A DNA stretch of 64,000 bases, taken from assembly GCA_030247855.1 (NCBI GenBank), contig JAPDRN010000053.1, positions 124,001 through 188,000 of the forward strand. The letters run 5' to 3'. Below, one piece after another: positions 44,422 through 57,500 of this stretch. The stretch's first letter is position 1. Each line of letters starts with the position of its first letter. The translations under genes were made by a program, and so were the position numbers. Under the pieces are notes generated by a model. That model was not told where the DNA came from, did no database searches, and saw nothing but the letters and a program-made list of their open reading frames with translations. Source of the DNA: Knufia peltigerae (Eukaryota > Ascomycota > Eurotiomycetes > Chaetothyriales > Trichomeriaceae).

Positions 44422-44960
44422 CTTTGCGAGAAGTGTGATGTGGATAGGGCAGTGGCGCTCAAAGTTGAAGAGATAGAATCAGGGTCCAAGATTTTACACA
44501 GGAGATTGTACAATGTAGAGTCAAAATGTGTGGTATCGGTGGTTTTTGGAGGGCGCTTGGAAACTTGAAGACGCATTCAATCAACCGTCGCGACCATCGA
44601 ATAGGTCGCGTTTTAGCGCGTACTTTAGCAACCAATAGTGTAGTTTATACGGTGGATCATGTCCTCAACGGCTGTGGCCCTTTCTTTTTGCCGTCGATGA
44701 TTTCACATCGATTTGACAAAACAATCAACTCGAACACCTTGCTCTACCCATAATCCTCGGAACGAATCTCTTTGTGTCTCTCCAAACAAATAAAAAGTCA
44801 TGGTCTTCCTGTTTCATATTGCCACATAGCCCTTGGGGATATCTCTGGTCAGCCTTCCCACGTCGCGATCAAATTCGACACTGACATTCGCAGATCTTGC
44901 TTTCTTTATTGCCTCCTTTCGATTCTCACCCCACTGTCTAATATCAATTCTAACATCCTC
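44422..44960. promoter_or_regulatory. Shared divergent promoter, ASF1 / RNA14
   Basis: 539 bp between the two start codons. Contains a 7-bp inverted repeat, CGCGACC...GGTCGCG, at 44589-44595 and 44604-44610. TTTTAGCGCG at 44611-44620 resembles E2F/MBF-type S-phase sites, and CCAAT is at 44632-44636. The S-phase link is an inference suited to a histone chaperone gene. Confidence 0.45.
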
Positions 44961-47900
44961 ATGGCGGATTCTTCAGACCAGGAGCATCTGTCACCATCTG
45001 CGACGGTGGAGCAGGCTGGCCTTGGTAGTGCTATCGTCGGCGCAGCCGAAGCAGAATCAACTGTACAAGCATCTTCATCAGAACAAATTCCTGTCGATAA
45101 TCTTTCTGATCCAATACTATCTCCGACTCAGTCTTCCATTCACCCTCTTCCCATGAAATCTGTCAGCCAAGTTTCCTCGCAAGCCGCGACGCCAAAAATG
45201 GCAGAGTCCATGACTCCCGTACCTCCGCAGGCGCAATCCAAACCTCGGATTGTGGGTGGGTTTGAAGTGGATGATGACGAAGAAGAAGGTGAAGAGGCGG
45301 AGCAGGATGATGAAGATGATGCAGATGTCTATGATCCAGCCGTTGGTTTGGATTTCGATGCACTGACTCCTGCTGCTGATACTGCTGTCCCTTCGAATCC
45401 CCTTGATAGAAGTTCCCAGTCCCCAGAACAAGAAAATGGAATCACTCCTGCTCCTGTCCAGGCCGCTGGTAGTCTCACTGACATTTCTTCTTCCACTCTC
45501 CCCCCAAGCGGTGATGCGCCTCGTGCTGCAACTGCTACACCTGCTCAGACTGTTCCTGCCACTCAAGCTCCAGTTCAACCTTCTCCACCCCGTTCTCATG
45601 TGAATGGTACCGTCAGTGCAGCTTTACCCAAGTCTCGACTAGCTCATGATGTGATTGGCATTCTCGAGGATCGCATCAAAGACGACCCGCGAGGAGACAC
45701 AGCTGCATATCTCGAACTGATTGATGAACTAAAGAGTCGAAACAAGCAAGACGATGTCAGACGCATCTACGAGCAGTACCTAACAGTGTTTCCCCTAGCT
45801 GTATGTTGTGATCCCTAATTTTCTTGCCCTTCACGACTGACCATCTTCAGGCCGAACAATGGTGCGCTTATGTGAAATGGGAGGAAGAACACGATCGGCT
45901 TCGTGCAATGGAGACGCTTTTCAACCGATCTCTCCTTGAAGTTCTTGACGTGCAACTTTGGACGTTATACATCAATTACATCCGCAGGCGTAACAGTATG
46001 CAATCCGGCGATGTGACCAGGTCCTACAACATCATCAACGAGTCATTCAGTTTTGCTCTCAAGACCATCGGCATGGACATGAGCTCTGGGCCCCTGTGGC
46101 AGGATTATATCACCTTCTTGAAGAGTGGACCTGGCACGATTGGAGGTACTGGTTGGCAAGACGCAGCAAAAGTCGACACGCTGCGAGAAGCATACCAAAA
46201 AGCAATTGCGGTACCTACAGCCGCGACGACAGTCCTCTGGAAGGAATACGACGCTTTTGAGACGGGGCTTAGCAAGATCAATGTAGGTTAAAGCCGTCCC
46301 CATCATATCTGTGTGCTAAGTGATTCTAGGGTCGAAAATATCTACAAGAAAAATCTCCAGTGTACATGACAGCACGTACTGCCTACACCCAACTACAAAA
46401 TTTGACCAAAGACCTTAAGCGGACCTCCAGACCACGTTTACCGCCGGCAGCGGGGTATGATGGTCATGCCGAATATCTTCATCAAGTTCACGTATGGAAA
46501 CAATGGGTCCAGTGGGAAAAGGAAGATAATCTCGTGATCAAAGACGAGGATCTTGCTCTGTACAAAAATCGAATTTTGTTTACCTTCAAGCAAGCGTTGA
46601 TGGCTTTGCAATTCTGGCCAGAGATGTGGTATGATGCCGTGGAGTTCTGCTTCTCGAATGGACTAGAAAACGACGGCATCAAACTTCTGAACCAGGGCAT
46701 TGCCGCCAATGTTGAATCACCACTCCTCGCCTTCAAGCTCGCAGATCGGGTCGAATCCTCGACACAGAACGACGAAGGGGCAGATCCAGGGGCCAAGGAA
46801 AGAATGAAAAAAATCCGTGATCCCTATGACAAAGTTTTGGATGCGCTTTACGACTTGATCAAGAAGGTTGCCTCTCGAGAAGCCATTGAGATCCAGAGAA
46901 CAGAAGCCGCGGCTGCGACAAACGGCGAGGCTGATGGAGGGGAAGAGGATGAAATTAATGCTGCCAATGTCACGGCGAGGAAAGCGGTCGTTGACGGTCA
47001 GATTGAGCTTATCAGAAAAAGCGCCCACGCGCAGATAGACATGTTGAGTCGTACCATCTCACACGTCTGGATTGCTCTTATGCGTGCGACCAGGAGAGTT
47101 CAAGGAAAAGGCTTGCCCGGCGAAAAAGGTCCTAGTGGGTTCCGAATCGTCTTTGGCGAGGCGCGAAAACGGGGCAAATTGACCAGCGAATTCTACGTTG
47201 AGTCGGCGCGCATCGAATGGCAGTGCTATCGCGATCCCGCTGGTACCAAGATCCTTGATCGCGGCATGAAGCTTTTCCCGGAGGATGACTATCTGCCTCT
47301 GCAATATGTCAAGCATCTCTTTGAGATCAACGATGTAACAAATGCCAGGGCGGTGTTTGAAACCACGGTCAAACGTTTACTTGCTCACGACGACGCAGAA
47401 TACACGGCCAAAGCAAAGCCGTTGTTCGCTTATCTGCACGACTATGAATCCAAATACGGCGAATTGGCTCAAGTTCAATCACTGGAGGAGAGAATGAGGA
47501 AACTATTCCCTGAAGACCCCGACTTGAAGTTGTTCTCCAGCCGCTACAGCACAACCACCTTCGACACCATCAGCGTCCATCCCGTTATATCTCCCACCCA
47601 AACCCAAGAAGCCCAGACTTCTGTGGTGAATTCCATCGAAGTACCCGATGTAGTCAACTCTCCGATCCAGAAGGTTATCGACTCGATAACCACGAATTCT
47701 CCTAAACGGCCATACCCGGATGATTTCGAGGACGCTGGCCCGCGCAAGATGGCACGGGGCGAGTCACCTTTGAAGGGTGCGGCTGGTCGTCGTATCAACC
47801 AACAGCAGCAACGTCAGACGAACCCTCCGGCCGGTTTGGCAGCGTTCCCTGTTCCTCCCCCGCTGCCACCACAAATCACGTACCTACTCAGCGTGCTCCC

Positions 47901-48198
47901 CAAAGCCTCAACGTATGTAGACGCTCGGCTGGACGCGACAAAAATGGTGGAACTGATCCGCGACATCCATTTGCCTCCTCCGGGGGCAGTGACTGGTCAA
48001 CATCCTGCCCCAGCAGCTGTTGCAGCAGCTGGCTGGCCGTCATATCCACAACATCAGCCTTCACCAATGCCACCGCAAGGCTTCATGCCCACACCGGGAG
48101 CTTCACAGGCACCATATGGAAGTGGTGAGTGGACCCTACCACGTTTCTTGCATCTGTAATGTGCTGATTGTACTCTAGCTCCATTCCGGTATCCCTGA
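44961..48198 (+). CDS. RNA14: mRNA 3'-end-processing protein RNA14 (CFIA subunit)
   Basis: Four exons (44961-45800, 45851-46282, 46330-48124, 48179-48198) give 1,028 residues. Rna14 scaffolds cleavage factor IA with Rna15, Pcf11 and Clp1 in pre-mRNA cleavage and polyadenylation. A 230-residue low-complexity N-terminus precedes the HAT-repeat region (LAHDVIGILEDRIKDDPRGD, AYLELIDELKSRNKQDDVRR, AEQWCAYVKWEEEHDRLRAM, DYESKYGELAQVQSLEERMR). The C-terminal 'monkeytail' region (YPDDFEDAGPRKMARG, PPQITYLLSVLPKASTYVDA, MVELIRDIHLPPP) binds Rna15. The last exon is just 20 nt and replaces a 12-residue read-through ending. Start ATG 44961 (MADSSDQEHLSPS) is chosen over an upstream ATG whose extra 63 residues look like leader. 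Confidence 0.93.
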
Positions 48199-49598
48199 TC
48201 TCGAGCGGTGGCGAGAGTGTACTATGACGACGAACGTTTTAAGAGGGAGGCTTTTCAGCCTAATCTATGACGAACCCTGGTGGGAGCCAAGGATGAGTTG
48301 TGAGCTTGACAGACGCCTGCTACTATACTCCGTACACTAAATCCTAAGAATAATACCAAAAGTGTAATTCTTCCATTTTTCGGGTGCCTGGCTCGTGATG
48401 GGCCATGAAAGTACTGTAATACTCCATACATATTAATAGTATTGACATCTACTCCGTACTCCGTACTCCATAGGTACTTTCGTATCTGCCCCACGCAAAC
48501 TCTCTCATGACGGGCGAATAAGTCAGCGGCAGCCATTGAGTAGTTGCCGGGCCAATGACACTGGCCAGCCTCTCGCAATCTGCCACGACTGTTTCGCCCT
48601 AAAAATTGGTCCAAGGGTCGCGTGTTCGATTGAAAATTCCAATGTCCTTTCAGCCTCACCGCCCGATTTTCCCCCTCTGCTGATGGCATCTCGCGGGGTA
48701 GAGAACGTGAGATCATGTTGAAGGAGGAAATCCATACTGCATCCTTTCTCTTTTAACATACACCCATCCGTGGTGGCTCCGTCGTCCAAGTAGAGTAGGG
48801 AGAAGGGAGAGAGCGTCGCAAGGGGTGGGAACCGTGTTGTATCTGTCACAGTCGTTGTTGTATGATCCCTCTATCCGTCGCAATCAGTACCTATATGAAC
48901 TGATCAATATCGCGGGCATTCTGGCTGATACATCACCGCAATTCGAGATCGAAACAGCGCAGTCAAAAATAGTGATGCAGCGACAGGGTACCTACCTAGC
49001 TAGATACGTGTTCATGGTCATAAGTGGCAGCTGCGCTCAACCATCCACCATCAATTGAACAAGGCGCTTGCCAGTCCCAACGATTGAGGGTAGGTACGTT
49101 GGCAGCAAACATATTGCATCTTGTCCCCTCTTCATCTCTCATCACTCTCTTCCTCCTTCACTCTCAAATCTTCTCTTTACATCTCAGTCATTATTTTCCT
49201 CATCTCCATTTCCTTCGTCTCCGTAATCTCAGTCAGTCCATCCCTGCCTCTTGGGCAGTTCTCTTAGTTCCTCCCTCACATTGAGTCTGCAGTCCTCTGG
49301 AACACCAGTCAGTTCGCTCTCACACAAAGCCCTTGATCACTCTCACTTTGTCCTTTCTCAACGCTCTTTCTTGACCTCACAACGACAACAAACACGCGTT
49401 CACATATCAACAATCCTCACTGCCCTTGCTCCTTTCAACTATTTATACATGCCTCCTTCCTTCCTTTCCTCCTCCCCTTCTTCCACATCCTCTTCCATCC
49501 AACACCTCAGTCCTCTTCTTTGCTTCCTTCATCAAGCCACCAACATCATCTAACTTTGCAATAGTTGACTCCTCCATCCTCATTTCCTTTCACCAACC
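48199..49598. promoter_or_regulatory. Intergenic and long pyrimidine-rich leader of the Argonaute gene
   Basis: The 5' part holds three exact copies of TACTCCGTA (48326-48334, 48450-48458, 48457-48465) plus ACTCCATA variants. From about 49110 to 49598 the plus strand is strongly C/T-rich (TCTTCCTCCTTC-type runs), as in long fungal 5' leaders. Short upstream ATGs occur there (for example 49450). No gene is supported. Confidence 0.5.
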
Positions 49599-52500
49599 AT
49601 GAGCGGCGCGGCGCGAAAGAGAGGCGCTGGTAGGGCCACTAGAGGCGTTCCCTCCAGTGAAACCAGCTCTCGCCGTGGCGATCGTTCGGGCCAAGGTGGT
49701 TTCGCAGGCGGTTTCGATGGTCCGGCCAGTCGAGGCTCAGCATCAAACATCGGCTCAGGACACGGGACTTCACCTAACGCACCCCAAGGTGGATCAGTCC
49801 CTCAAAATCCACCGACTGCTAGTCGTCGAAGCAGCCAATCTGGCAGTGGAGCGGCTCCAAATCAACCGGCTGCTCCTCTCGGTGACCCAGCGCGAAACAA
49901 ACAGCCTCGTTACACCGATCAGCTTCGCAACGTTGACTTTCCCCCGTCCTTCTACAATATTGATCAGGAGGTACGTGAAGATTGCCCCTTCAATGTTCCT
50001 CTTCCACTGCCCTTGTTCGCGCTGCTTTCACAACAATGCACGTCTTTGTCTGGGTTTCACACACAGGATCATCTTCCCTATTGCCCTTCAGTCGCACCGA
50101 CTATTGTTGTCGCAGCCATTCACCCCCGATCTTGACCAACTTCCATCCTTGCTCCACTTGCTGCACTACACTTATTCCCAAGACCCATTGAGCAGTGCAT
50201 CACTGTCTCTCGTGCGAATGGTGTTCTCAATATCGATGCAAGTCATGTCTCACCCACTGCTTCATCGTCTTCACCCGATGGTGGCAGCGACCAGTTCTCG
50301 CATACTTAAGGGGCCCTTTTCCTTCTTTTCTGCCCTTCTTTCCCCTCCACCCAAAATACCCAGTCATCAGATTCCAAGTATCAGCCTCCATCATGTCCAC
50401 CCGTATCAGTGTGCCATACTTCAGGAACATCTCTGCACCGGGTACTGACTATGACGAACAGTACGCGCTGCCCACGGACTTCGCTAAACGTCCTGGTTTC
50501 AATACTTCAGGCAAGGCGGTTCAATTAGCCTTGAACGCGTACCAAGTGGCACAATACCCGACTGCAAAGGTCTATCAGTACGATGTTACGATCGGCAATG
50601 GTCTGGAGAAACGTATTGTTCAGCGGAAGATCTGGGATTCGCAAGCTCGGAAGAATGCCACCGGTCCTCCCATGTTGTACGATGGTAATCGTCTTGCTTG
50701 GTCTCTCCGTGAGCACAGTGAGATCCGCCTGATGATCGACCTTGACGTCGAGGCGGGTCGTCCGGCCTCCAGAGAGGGACGAAACGCTTTCCGCTTGCAT
50801 ATCAAGAAGACTCGTGAGGTGGACATCAGCCTCATCCAGCAATATCTAGCCGGACGCATCCAGTACGGACAAGAGGTTGCGGAATGCGTCAATTTCATGG
50901 ATCACCTTCTCCGTGAAGGTCCCAATTCCAATCCTCAATTTCTCACTGTTCGTCGATCACTCTTCAAGCGTCAGGGCCAGCGTTCCGATCTCGGTGGTAG
51001 CGTTGAAGTGTGGCGTGGGGTTTATCAGTCAATGCGTATGGCCGAAGGGCAGAAGCTCATCATCAACCTAGACGTTGCCAATACTTGCTTCTGGAAGCCA
51101 GGTTCCCTTCTGGCCACAATCATCACGAGATGGGGCATGCAGACTCCTGCGGTGGTAGCGGCTAAGTTGGGAACCCGTGGCAATGGATCGTCAGAGGAAA
51201 GTTATGACCACGCCACGGTTCGAAAGGGACTCAAGGGCGTGATGGTCGTCGCTCAGTACCCGGGCAACCCGTTCCCGAACAAGGAATGGAAAATTCACAC
51301 TATTTCCACGAGCAACGCCCATCAGGAGCAACTTGAGTGGAAGGACCCAGTTACCAAGAGACCTACCGGTGAGAATTTGTCTGTTGCTCAGTATTTCCAA
51401 CGCAAATACAATGTCGCGCTACAGTACCCCGATCTACCCTTGGTAGAGATGACGAAGAAGGGTGTCAAATACCCCATGGAACTCCTTGTGGTCCTTCCCG
51501 GCTCACGCTACCTGACCAAACTGGACGAGATCCAAACTGCAAACATGATCAAGTTTGCAGTCAGCCCCCCTCACGTTCGTCTTCAGGCCATCAATGAAGG
51601 CAAGTCCTGGCTCAACTGGGATGGAGATTCTTATTTGAAGAATTACGGTCTACGCATCAATCCAAACCCGATCAAAACCAATGCCCGAGTTCTGCCGGCT
51701 CCAGGTGTGAAATTTGGCAACAAAGTTCAACAGCCGGGCACGAAAGGTCGATGGGACCTTCGTGGTTGCAAATTCCTCCACCGTAACCCTCAGGAACTTA
51801 CCTCTTGGGGCATCGGTTTCTTTCCAGGACGTCTCAAACCAGACAAGCCAGCTCTCAACAAGTTTGCCCTTGACTTTACGCGGACTTATCGTGAACATGG
51901 TGGTCAGGTTGCGAACCACCCTCCGGTCCTGATGGCACTGAAGGCAGACGTCGGTGAGGCCGTCAATGATCTGTACCAAGCCACCGGCAACCATTTTCAG
52001 CGTCGCCCCCAATTGCTGATATTCCTTCTCCAAGATCGGCAGGCGTTTCACTACCTGCGTATCAAGAAGTCGATGGATTGCCGCTTTGGAATCGTCAGTC
52101 AATGCATGCAGCTCCAGCAGGTCTTGAAAGGAAACCCGCAGTACTACTCCAATGTACTGATGAAGGTCAATGCTAAGCTCGGCGGTTCTACTGCTCAGGC
52201 AGTGTCACATCCTTCCTCGGGGTTCAAAGGTTTCAATAAGCCCACCATGATCATCGGTGCTGATGTGTCTCATGCTTCCCCTGGAAGTGAGCAGGCCTCG
52301 ATGGCTGCCATCACTGTCTCCTTTGACAGATTCGCAGGCCGATATGCTGCTGCATGCCAGACCAACGGCCGTCGTGTTGAGATGATTACCGAAAACAATT
52401 GGAAGAGCATGCTCAAACCTCTTGCGACTCAGTGGATGAGCCAAGTCGGCGGTGGAGTCATTCCATCGCAAGTCTACTACATTCGCGACGGTGTTTCTGA

Positions 52501-53089
52501 AGGTCAATTCATTCAGGTGATGAGATCAGAAGTCCCGCACATCAGATCGGTCTTGTCGGAGTGCAATAACAACAAGCCTTGGAATGGCAAACTCACTGTC
52601 GTTATTGCCGGTAAGCGTCACCACGTTCGAGCCTTTCCCGGAAAGGACGCAGGTGATCAGAAGGGCAATCCGCTACCTGGTTGCTTGATCGAGCGAGATG
52701 TTACAAGTCCGTATGAATTCGACTTCTATCTCTACTCTCACACCGCCTTGCAGGGTACTTCCCGCCCGACACATTACAGCATCATCTACGACGATGCCAA
52801 TCATACGCCGAATGCCCTTCAGAACATGCTCTACGAACATTGTTACCAGTACATGCGCAGCACCACATCTGTGAGCTTACATCCAGCGGCCTACTACGCT
52901 CATCTTGCGTCCAATCGTGCCAAAGCTCACGAGGATGTTCCAGCCCACCGAGGACCCCAGGGTGGTGCAGGCTTCAAGATGAAAACCCCTAGTGGATCGT
53001 CTCAACCATCAGAGTCGGAAGTTGCTCCACTCATGCCCCTGTTCTCGGGTGCCGGTTCTTCAATCCTGTGGTCCATGTGGTACATCTAG
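49599..53089 (+). CDS. Argonaute (QDE-2/AGO family)
   Basis: RNA-silencing effector that binds a small RNA and cleaves complementary transcripts. Exon 1 (49599-49970) encodes an Arg/Gly/Ser-rich N-terminus and ends RNVDFPPSFYNIDQE before GTACGT. The main exon runs from about 50425 to 53089 without a break. It holds the N domain (FAKRPGFNTSGKAVQLALNA), the L1/DUF1785 and PAZ regions (SVAQYFQRKYNVALQYPDLP), MID, and PIWI. PIWI catalytic residues are present: Asp in GADVSHASPG (codon 52262), Asp in YIRDGVSEGQF (52487) and His in PTHYSIIYDD (52772). The protein ends MWYI, as usual for Argonautes. The junction between 49971 and about 50425 is unresolved because a single GTACGT...CTTCAG intron does not keep the frame. 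Confidence 0.92.
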
Positions 53090-54551
53090 CCATCTGACAA
53101 TTTCGGAGGGATTGCGGCACTGCGCGACACCTCTTGATCGACTTGACGCCATGGTCTAGAAAGCAGCTTGGATGCCACGTTTGAGCAGTTGAAGTCTCTG
53201 CTCCCAGAACAAAAGGCGAGGTCATACTCAACTGGCCAATGGATTCCCTCTTTTCAGCGTGTGTTTTTTTGTTACAGAAAATGGAAACTCCCCAAAAAAA
53301 AGCACAATCCAGATGGAGTGGACTCTTCCATGCTTCGGGTGGTTTAAGAGATCTGCTCTCTAGGATTGTCAACCTTCCTACAGCATCGACTCTCTTCGTG
53401 AAGTCAGCTGGCTGGTTGGTCTCAGTTTAGTTTAGTTTAGCCATCACATCACAAATCAATCAAAAATGATTGAACCAAACTGTCGACTCCTTTTATGTCT
53501 CGTGATAATCGTACGTGCCCATGTTTGAATTTCCTTTTGATTGTGCTTCGTGTGTTGCCCGGCTGAAGATACAAAAACTATGCCCTTTGCCATGATATCT
53601 GCCCCCCGTACCTAGAGTCGGTCCTGCTCCAGGCCGCCGTGTCTTTGAAGGAGGATGTATATACATACTCGGTATCGCTCCGGCCATCATGCTCGGCCGA
53701 GGCATCGGGCAAGAGGGACGATGGACACCAAAAAAAAACATGGGCTTGATCCCTACATCTTGCATTTGTCTTCCCTTGCCGTCTGTTACATTCGTGGGGG
53801 GAGAAAAAAAAAGGCCCCTCTTCGATCCTTGCCTTTGTCGCACGGGGCGTCGATTCAAGTGCCGGCCCACGGAGCAAGCCGAAAAATCCACCTTGGGTGG
53901 TGGTATTGATACAGTATAGATTTGGGAAGGGGATCCCAATCGTCGAGCGAGCGGGAGAAAGAACGGGCAAAGGTGATCTTGGATATGTATGACATACTCT
54001 TGTGGGAATCAAAAATGATCAAGCCAGCCAGAGAGCTTTTTCATACCCACCTCAAGACGTTCGAACCCTTTTGTCTTTTTTTGGGGGGGGGGTCCTTGCC
54101 TCTTTCTTTTTTTTCTTTTTCTTCCCTTGGACAAGTGTATTTTTTGTTTTTTTTAAAAAAAAGGGTCACACACACACACACACATCATCACCATCATCAT
54201 ATTATCGATACATTACATACATGGAGAGAGTGAGCGTGTGAAACAGTCCACAAGTAGGAAAAGGGCATCCTGGACAGAGCGTCTCTCTCTCTCCCCCCCT
54301 CTCTGCAGGCCACTTCCAAGGGTCTCCGTAATAAACACAAACATTTCACTTTTCATATTCGTCCACAAGACCAATCGCCTGTGGCCCCCTTTCCCGCTTC
54401 AAAATCGAGGGAGTCCACACAAAACGGAAGGGGAAAGAAAAGAGAGACGTCTCAAGAATGTGTCTGTTTTTCATTCCTTGGGATGAGATGAATGAAGAAA
54501 AGGAGTAAAAAGGAAAACGTCTTCATTCCCATTACAACCAAACTACTTCTC
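53090..54551. other. Intergenic, 3' to 3', low-complexity tracts
   Basis: Convergent 3' regions of the Argonaute and SKT5/CHS4 genes. Holds homopolymer runs (T and G around 54068-54160), a (CA)9 microsatellite at 54167-54184 followed by ATC repeats to 54200, and CT-rich sequence near 54285-54305. No gene is supported. Confidence 0.6.
54167..54200. repeat. Microsatellite (CA)9 then (ATC)n
   Basis: Nine CA units at 54167-54184 followed by ATC/ACC triplets to about 54200, in the 3' flank between two convergent genes. Likely length-variable between strains. Confidence 0.8.
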
Positions 54552-57500
54552 TCACATGACGACACATTCCCCGTCACTTTGTCTGTTGACGTTCGACCGT
54601 GAAACTCGTGTCTTTTGCATCTTTTGACCTCGTTTCAATTCCTCGAGGCGTTCCCGGGCTTTTGGGAAATTTTGAGCTAAAGATTGACAGGAAGGTTAGT
54701 TTCAATACCAACAGGACAGAAAAAGACGGAAGAGGGTAATGACGAAAAAACACCACTCACATGCTGCTCTGTAATACCACCTCTTGGCCTCCTCGACATC
54801 AACTCCCGTCCCGATGCCGACCTCGTTGAAATAACCCATTGCGTATTCGGCCTTTGCGAGGTTGGAACTAGCGGCCTTTCGAGCCCAGAGAAACGCCTCG
54901 GTGTCGCTCTGAACCAAAAGCGGTTCGCTGCCAGTGAGGTACCACCCACTCAGGGCGAGCTCGGATTGGTGTTCACCCTGGGCCGCGGCGCGCGTATACC
55001 AGGCTATGCTCTGCCGCGCGTCGATGGGACAGCCGAGCAAGCCGTACTCAAACGCCGACCCAAGTCGGAACTGGGAATACTTGTAGCCCAACTCGGCGGC
55101 CTGCTGGAACAGTTGGAATGCGTACCGCTCATCGCGGATGATGCTGTCGTTCCCAGACGCAGACTCATAGAGGAGACCCAGTTCGTGCAACGCGTGCGGG
55201 TTGTCTTTGTCGGCCCGTTCGGCGGCACGTTTGAGCCACGACACAGCTTCACGTGGACTCTTCGGTTGTCCCAGCAGGCCTTTGAGCTGGATCATGCCCA
55301 TTTTGTACATGGCGGGCGTGTCGCCCAGCGTGGCGGCGCGCTTGTACCATTGAATCGCTTTCAGGGGGTCGCGGCGCGTACCACCACCTTCTTCGGAGCC
55401 CAGTTCGCAACACACGGCGACACGGTAGGCACTTTGCGCATGATTGAGTTTGGCGGCCGATTGATAGAGATGGAAAGCTTCTTTTGGATCAACTGGAAGT
55501 CCCAAGAGACCTTGGCCATGACAGTCGGCGAGGTAGAACATGGCGTCGGGATAACTGGCCGCGACAAGTCTCTTGATCAATTTGTGCGCGTCGAAAATGT
55601 ATTTTTCTCGGTTCTTTTGAGTTTGTTTGGCATCAGCCGCACCACCTTCGTCCGCCAGCACTCTAGCAGCCTCAACTTCTTTCTTTGCAAGTTTCAAACC
55701 GACGGCATAGTTGGCTGGATTTTTGCTGTATTCTACACGAAGGCTGTTGAGCTCTTGAAGAGTTACAGGGGGCGTATCGCTACGGCCAGTTGCACTATCT
55801 CGCTTTTGTACAGGGGCTGATTGTGCTTGTGCCATTGCTGGTGGAGCAGGTTGGACTTGCGGTTGATATCCATTTCCACTTCCTCTAACTGGCTCGGGGT
55901 GAGCTGGGAGAGCGTCTGGGTTGGTATTGAGGTTGACACTCGAATCGCCATAGTGTCTGACTGGAACCGGATGTGCAGACGAGGTCGAAGGTCGAGGAGG
56001 ACCAGGGTTATAATTGTCCTGGGATGGTTTCCTGGGCGGTGGACCACCCGAGTAATTTTCCTGAGACATACCTCGTGGGGTAGGTTGTTGCTGTCCATAG
56101 GGTTGTCTCTGCTGTTGACTTGGACTTGGACTATAGCCCTGGTTGTACTGGTTGGGGACAGGTGCCGAAGGAGCCCTGAATTGGTCAGAGTAGCTTCGGT
56201 CGTATGGTGCAACCATATCAGGCTGCGGCGGTGGCCGTTGGGCATTACTCGTGTGGGGACGTGCAGGGTATTGGTCCTGACTGAATGATCGATACGGAGG
56301 AGCATTGTTTGGGATGGGTGGCAGATCCCCTGTAGGTGGCGGCTTCATGTTGTTCCTGCTTGCTGATCGAGGAGGATACTGTGCTTGCGGCCGCTGAGTG
56401 CCCTCATAGCCCCCTGGTCCAGGCCTGGGACCATCATTGTAACCATTTTGATATGTTGCAGGAGATGGGCGATCGACCGATCCAGTGTTTCTGCTTGGCG
56501 GCAGATCAAAAGCAAAGTCCGCGAGAGGAGAACTGTTGTTGTTGTGTTTCAACGGTGGTGATGGGATGATGTCGGCAGTATCGACTGGGGGAGGGAACGA
56601 TCCGGGAACTTGGTAGGTTGGCTTGCGGTAAACTTGCTGGTCAAAAGGTGCTTGCCCAGTGCTAATATGGTCTTCGGGTTTTTCATTAGCATTTGTGGGT
56701 ATAGCATCAAAGTTTGGCATTTCTTGACTCCTTGTCTTGTTTGGCCCAGCAGTGTTGGGCACTCCTCTATAGCTGTTCGGGTCGAAGCCCTCGGTACGGG
56801 GCGGACGAACTGGTTGACGCTGTTGCGGCTGCGGTGGCGGCTCTACAGGTGATTCGTAGGCTCTCGAAGAGGGAACATAATCTTGTGCATATCCTTCGTC
56901 TCGAAGATACTCATTGCGGGAAGCATCTTGTGGAGGGAGCTGATTCATATGCGCTCCATACTCTCCTGGAGCGCCATATCTGTCCATTCCACCAAAAGGC
57001 CCGGTTTGCGCGTATTCGCGGTTGTTCGGGGGTGGAGGTCCTCGTGGATCTTGCCGTGGTACACGTCGAGGCGAAGGAGGAACATTTTCCTGCGATCGAT
57101 GTGGTGGTCTGTTGAGGTCCATAGAGTCCTGTCTCTGGGCTACCCCGTAATCTTGAAGCGGTGGAGGGCGAGATACATCCTGTGGACGCCTGTCCCTTGA
57201 TGGATTCGGCTCTTGCGGGTGATATCTCATCTCCTGAGGAGGCATCTGATGGTCCATCGGAGGTGGCATGGGTCGCTCCATGCTCGGTCTGCCACCATGT
57301 GAAGTATTAGACCTGTGTTCATCCCTCTTGCGGTGTCCATGCGACGTGTTTGGGCGTGCTTCTCGACTGTCTGGTCTCTCGTTGAGGCTCAAACCTTTCA
57401 ACTCAGCATCCAGACTGCTGTGCCTCTGTCTCTCAACCGGCTTCTTTTTTTGCGGCCAAGCGCCAAAAGGATTGTCCCAGGCTAGGTTCTTCGGCGACGT

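Noticed and set aside
54684..55820. 378-codon plus-strand frame opposite SKT5/CHS4
   Set aside because: The minus-strand frame has Sel1 repeats, splice sites and a CaaX end; the plus frame has no recognisable protein features.
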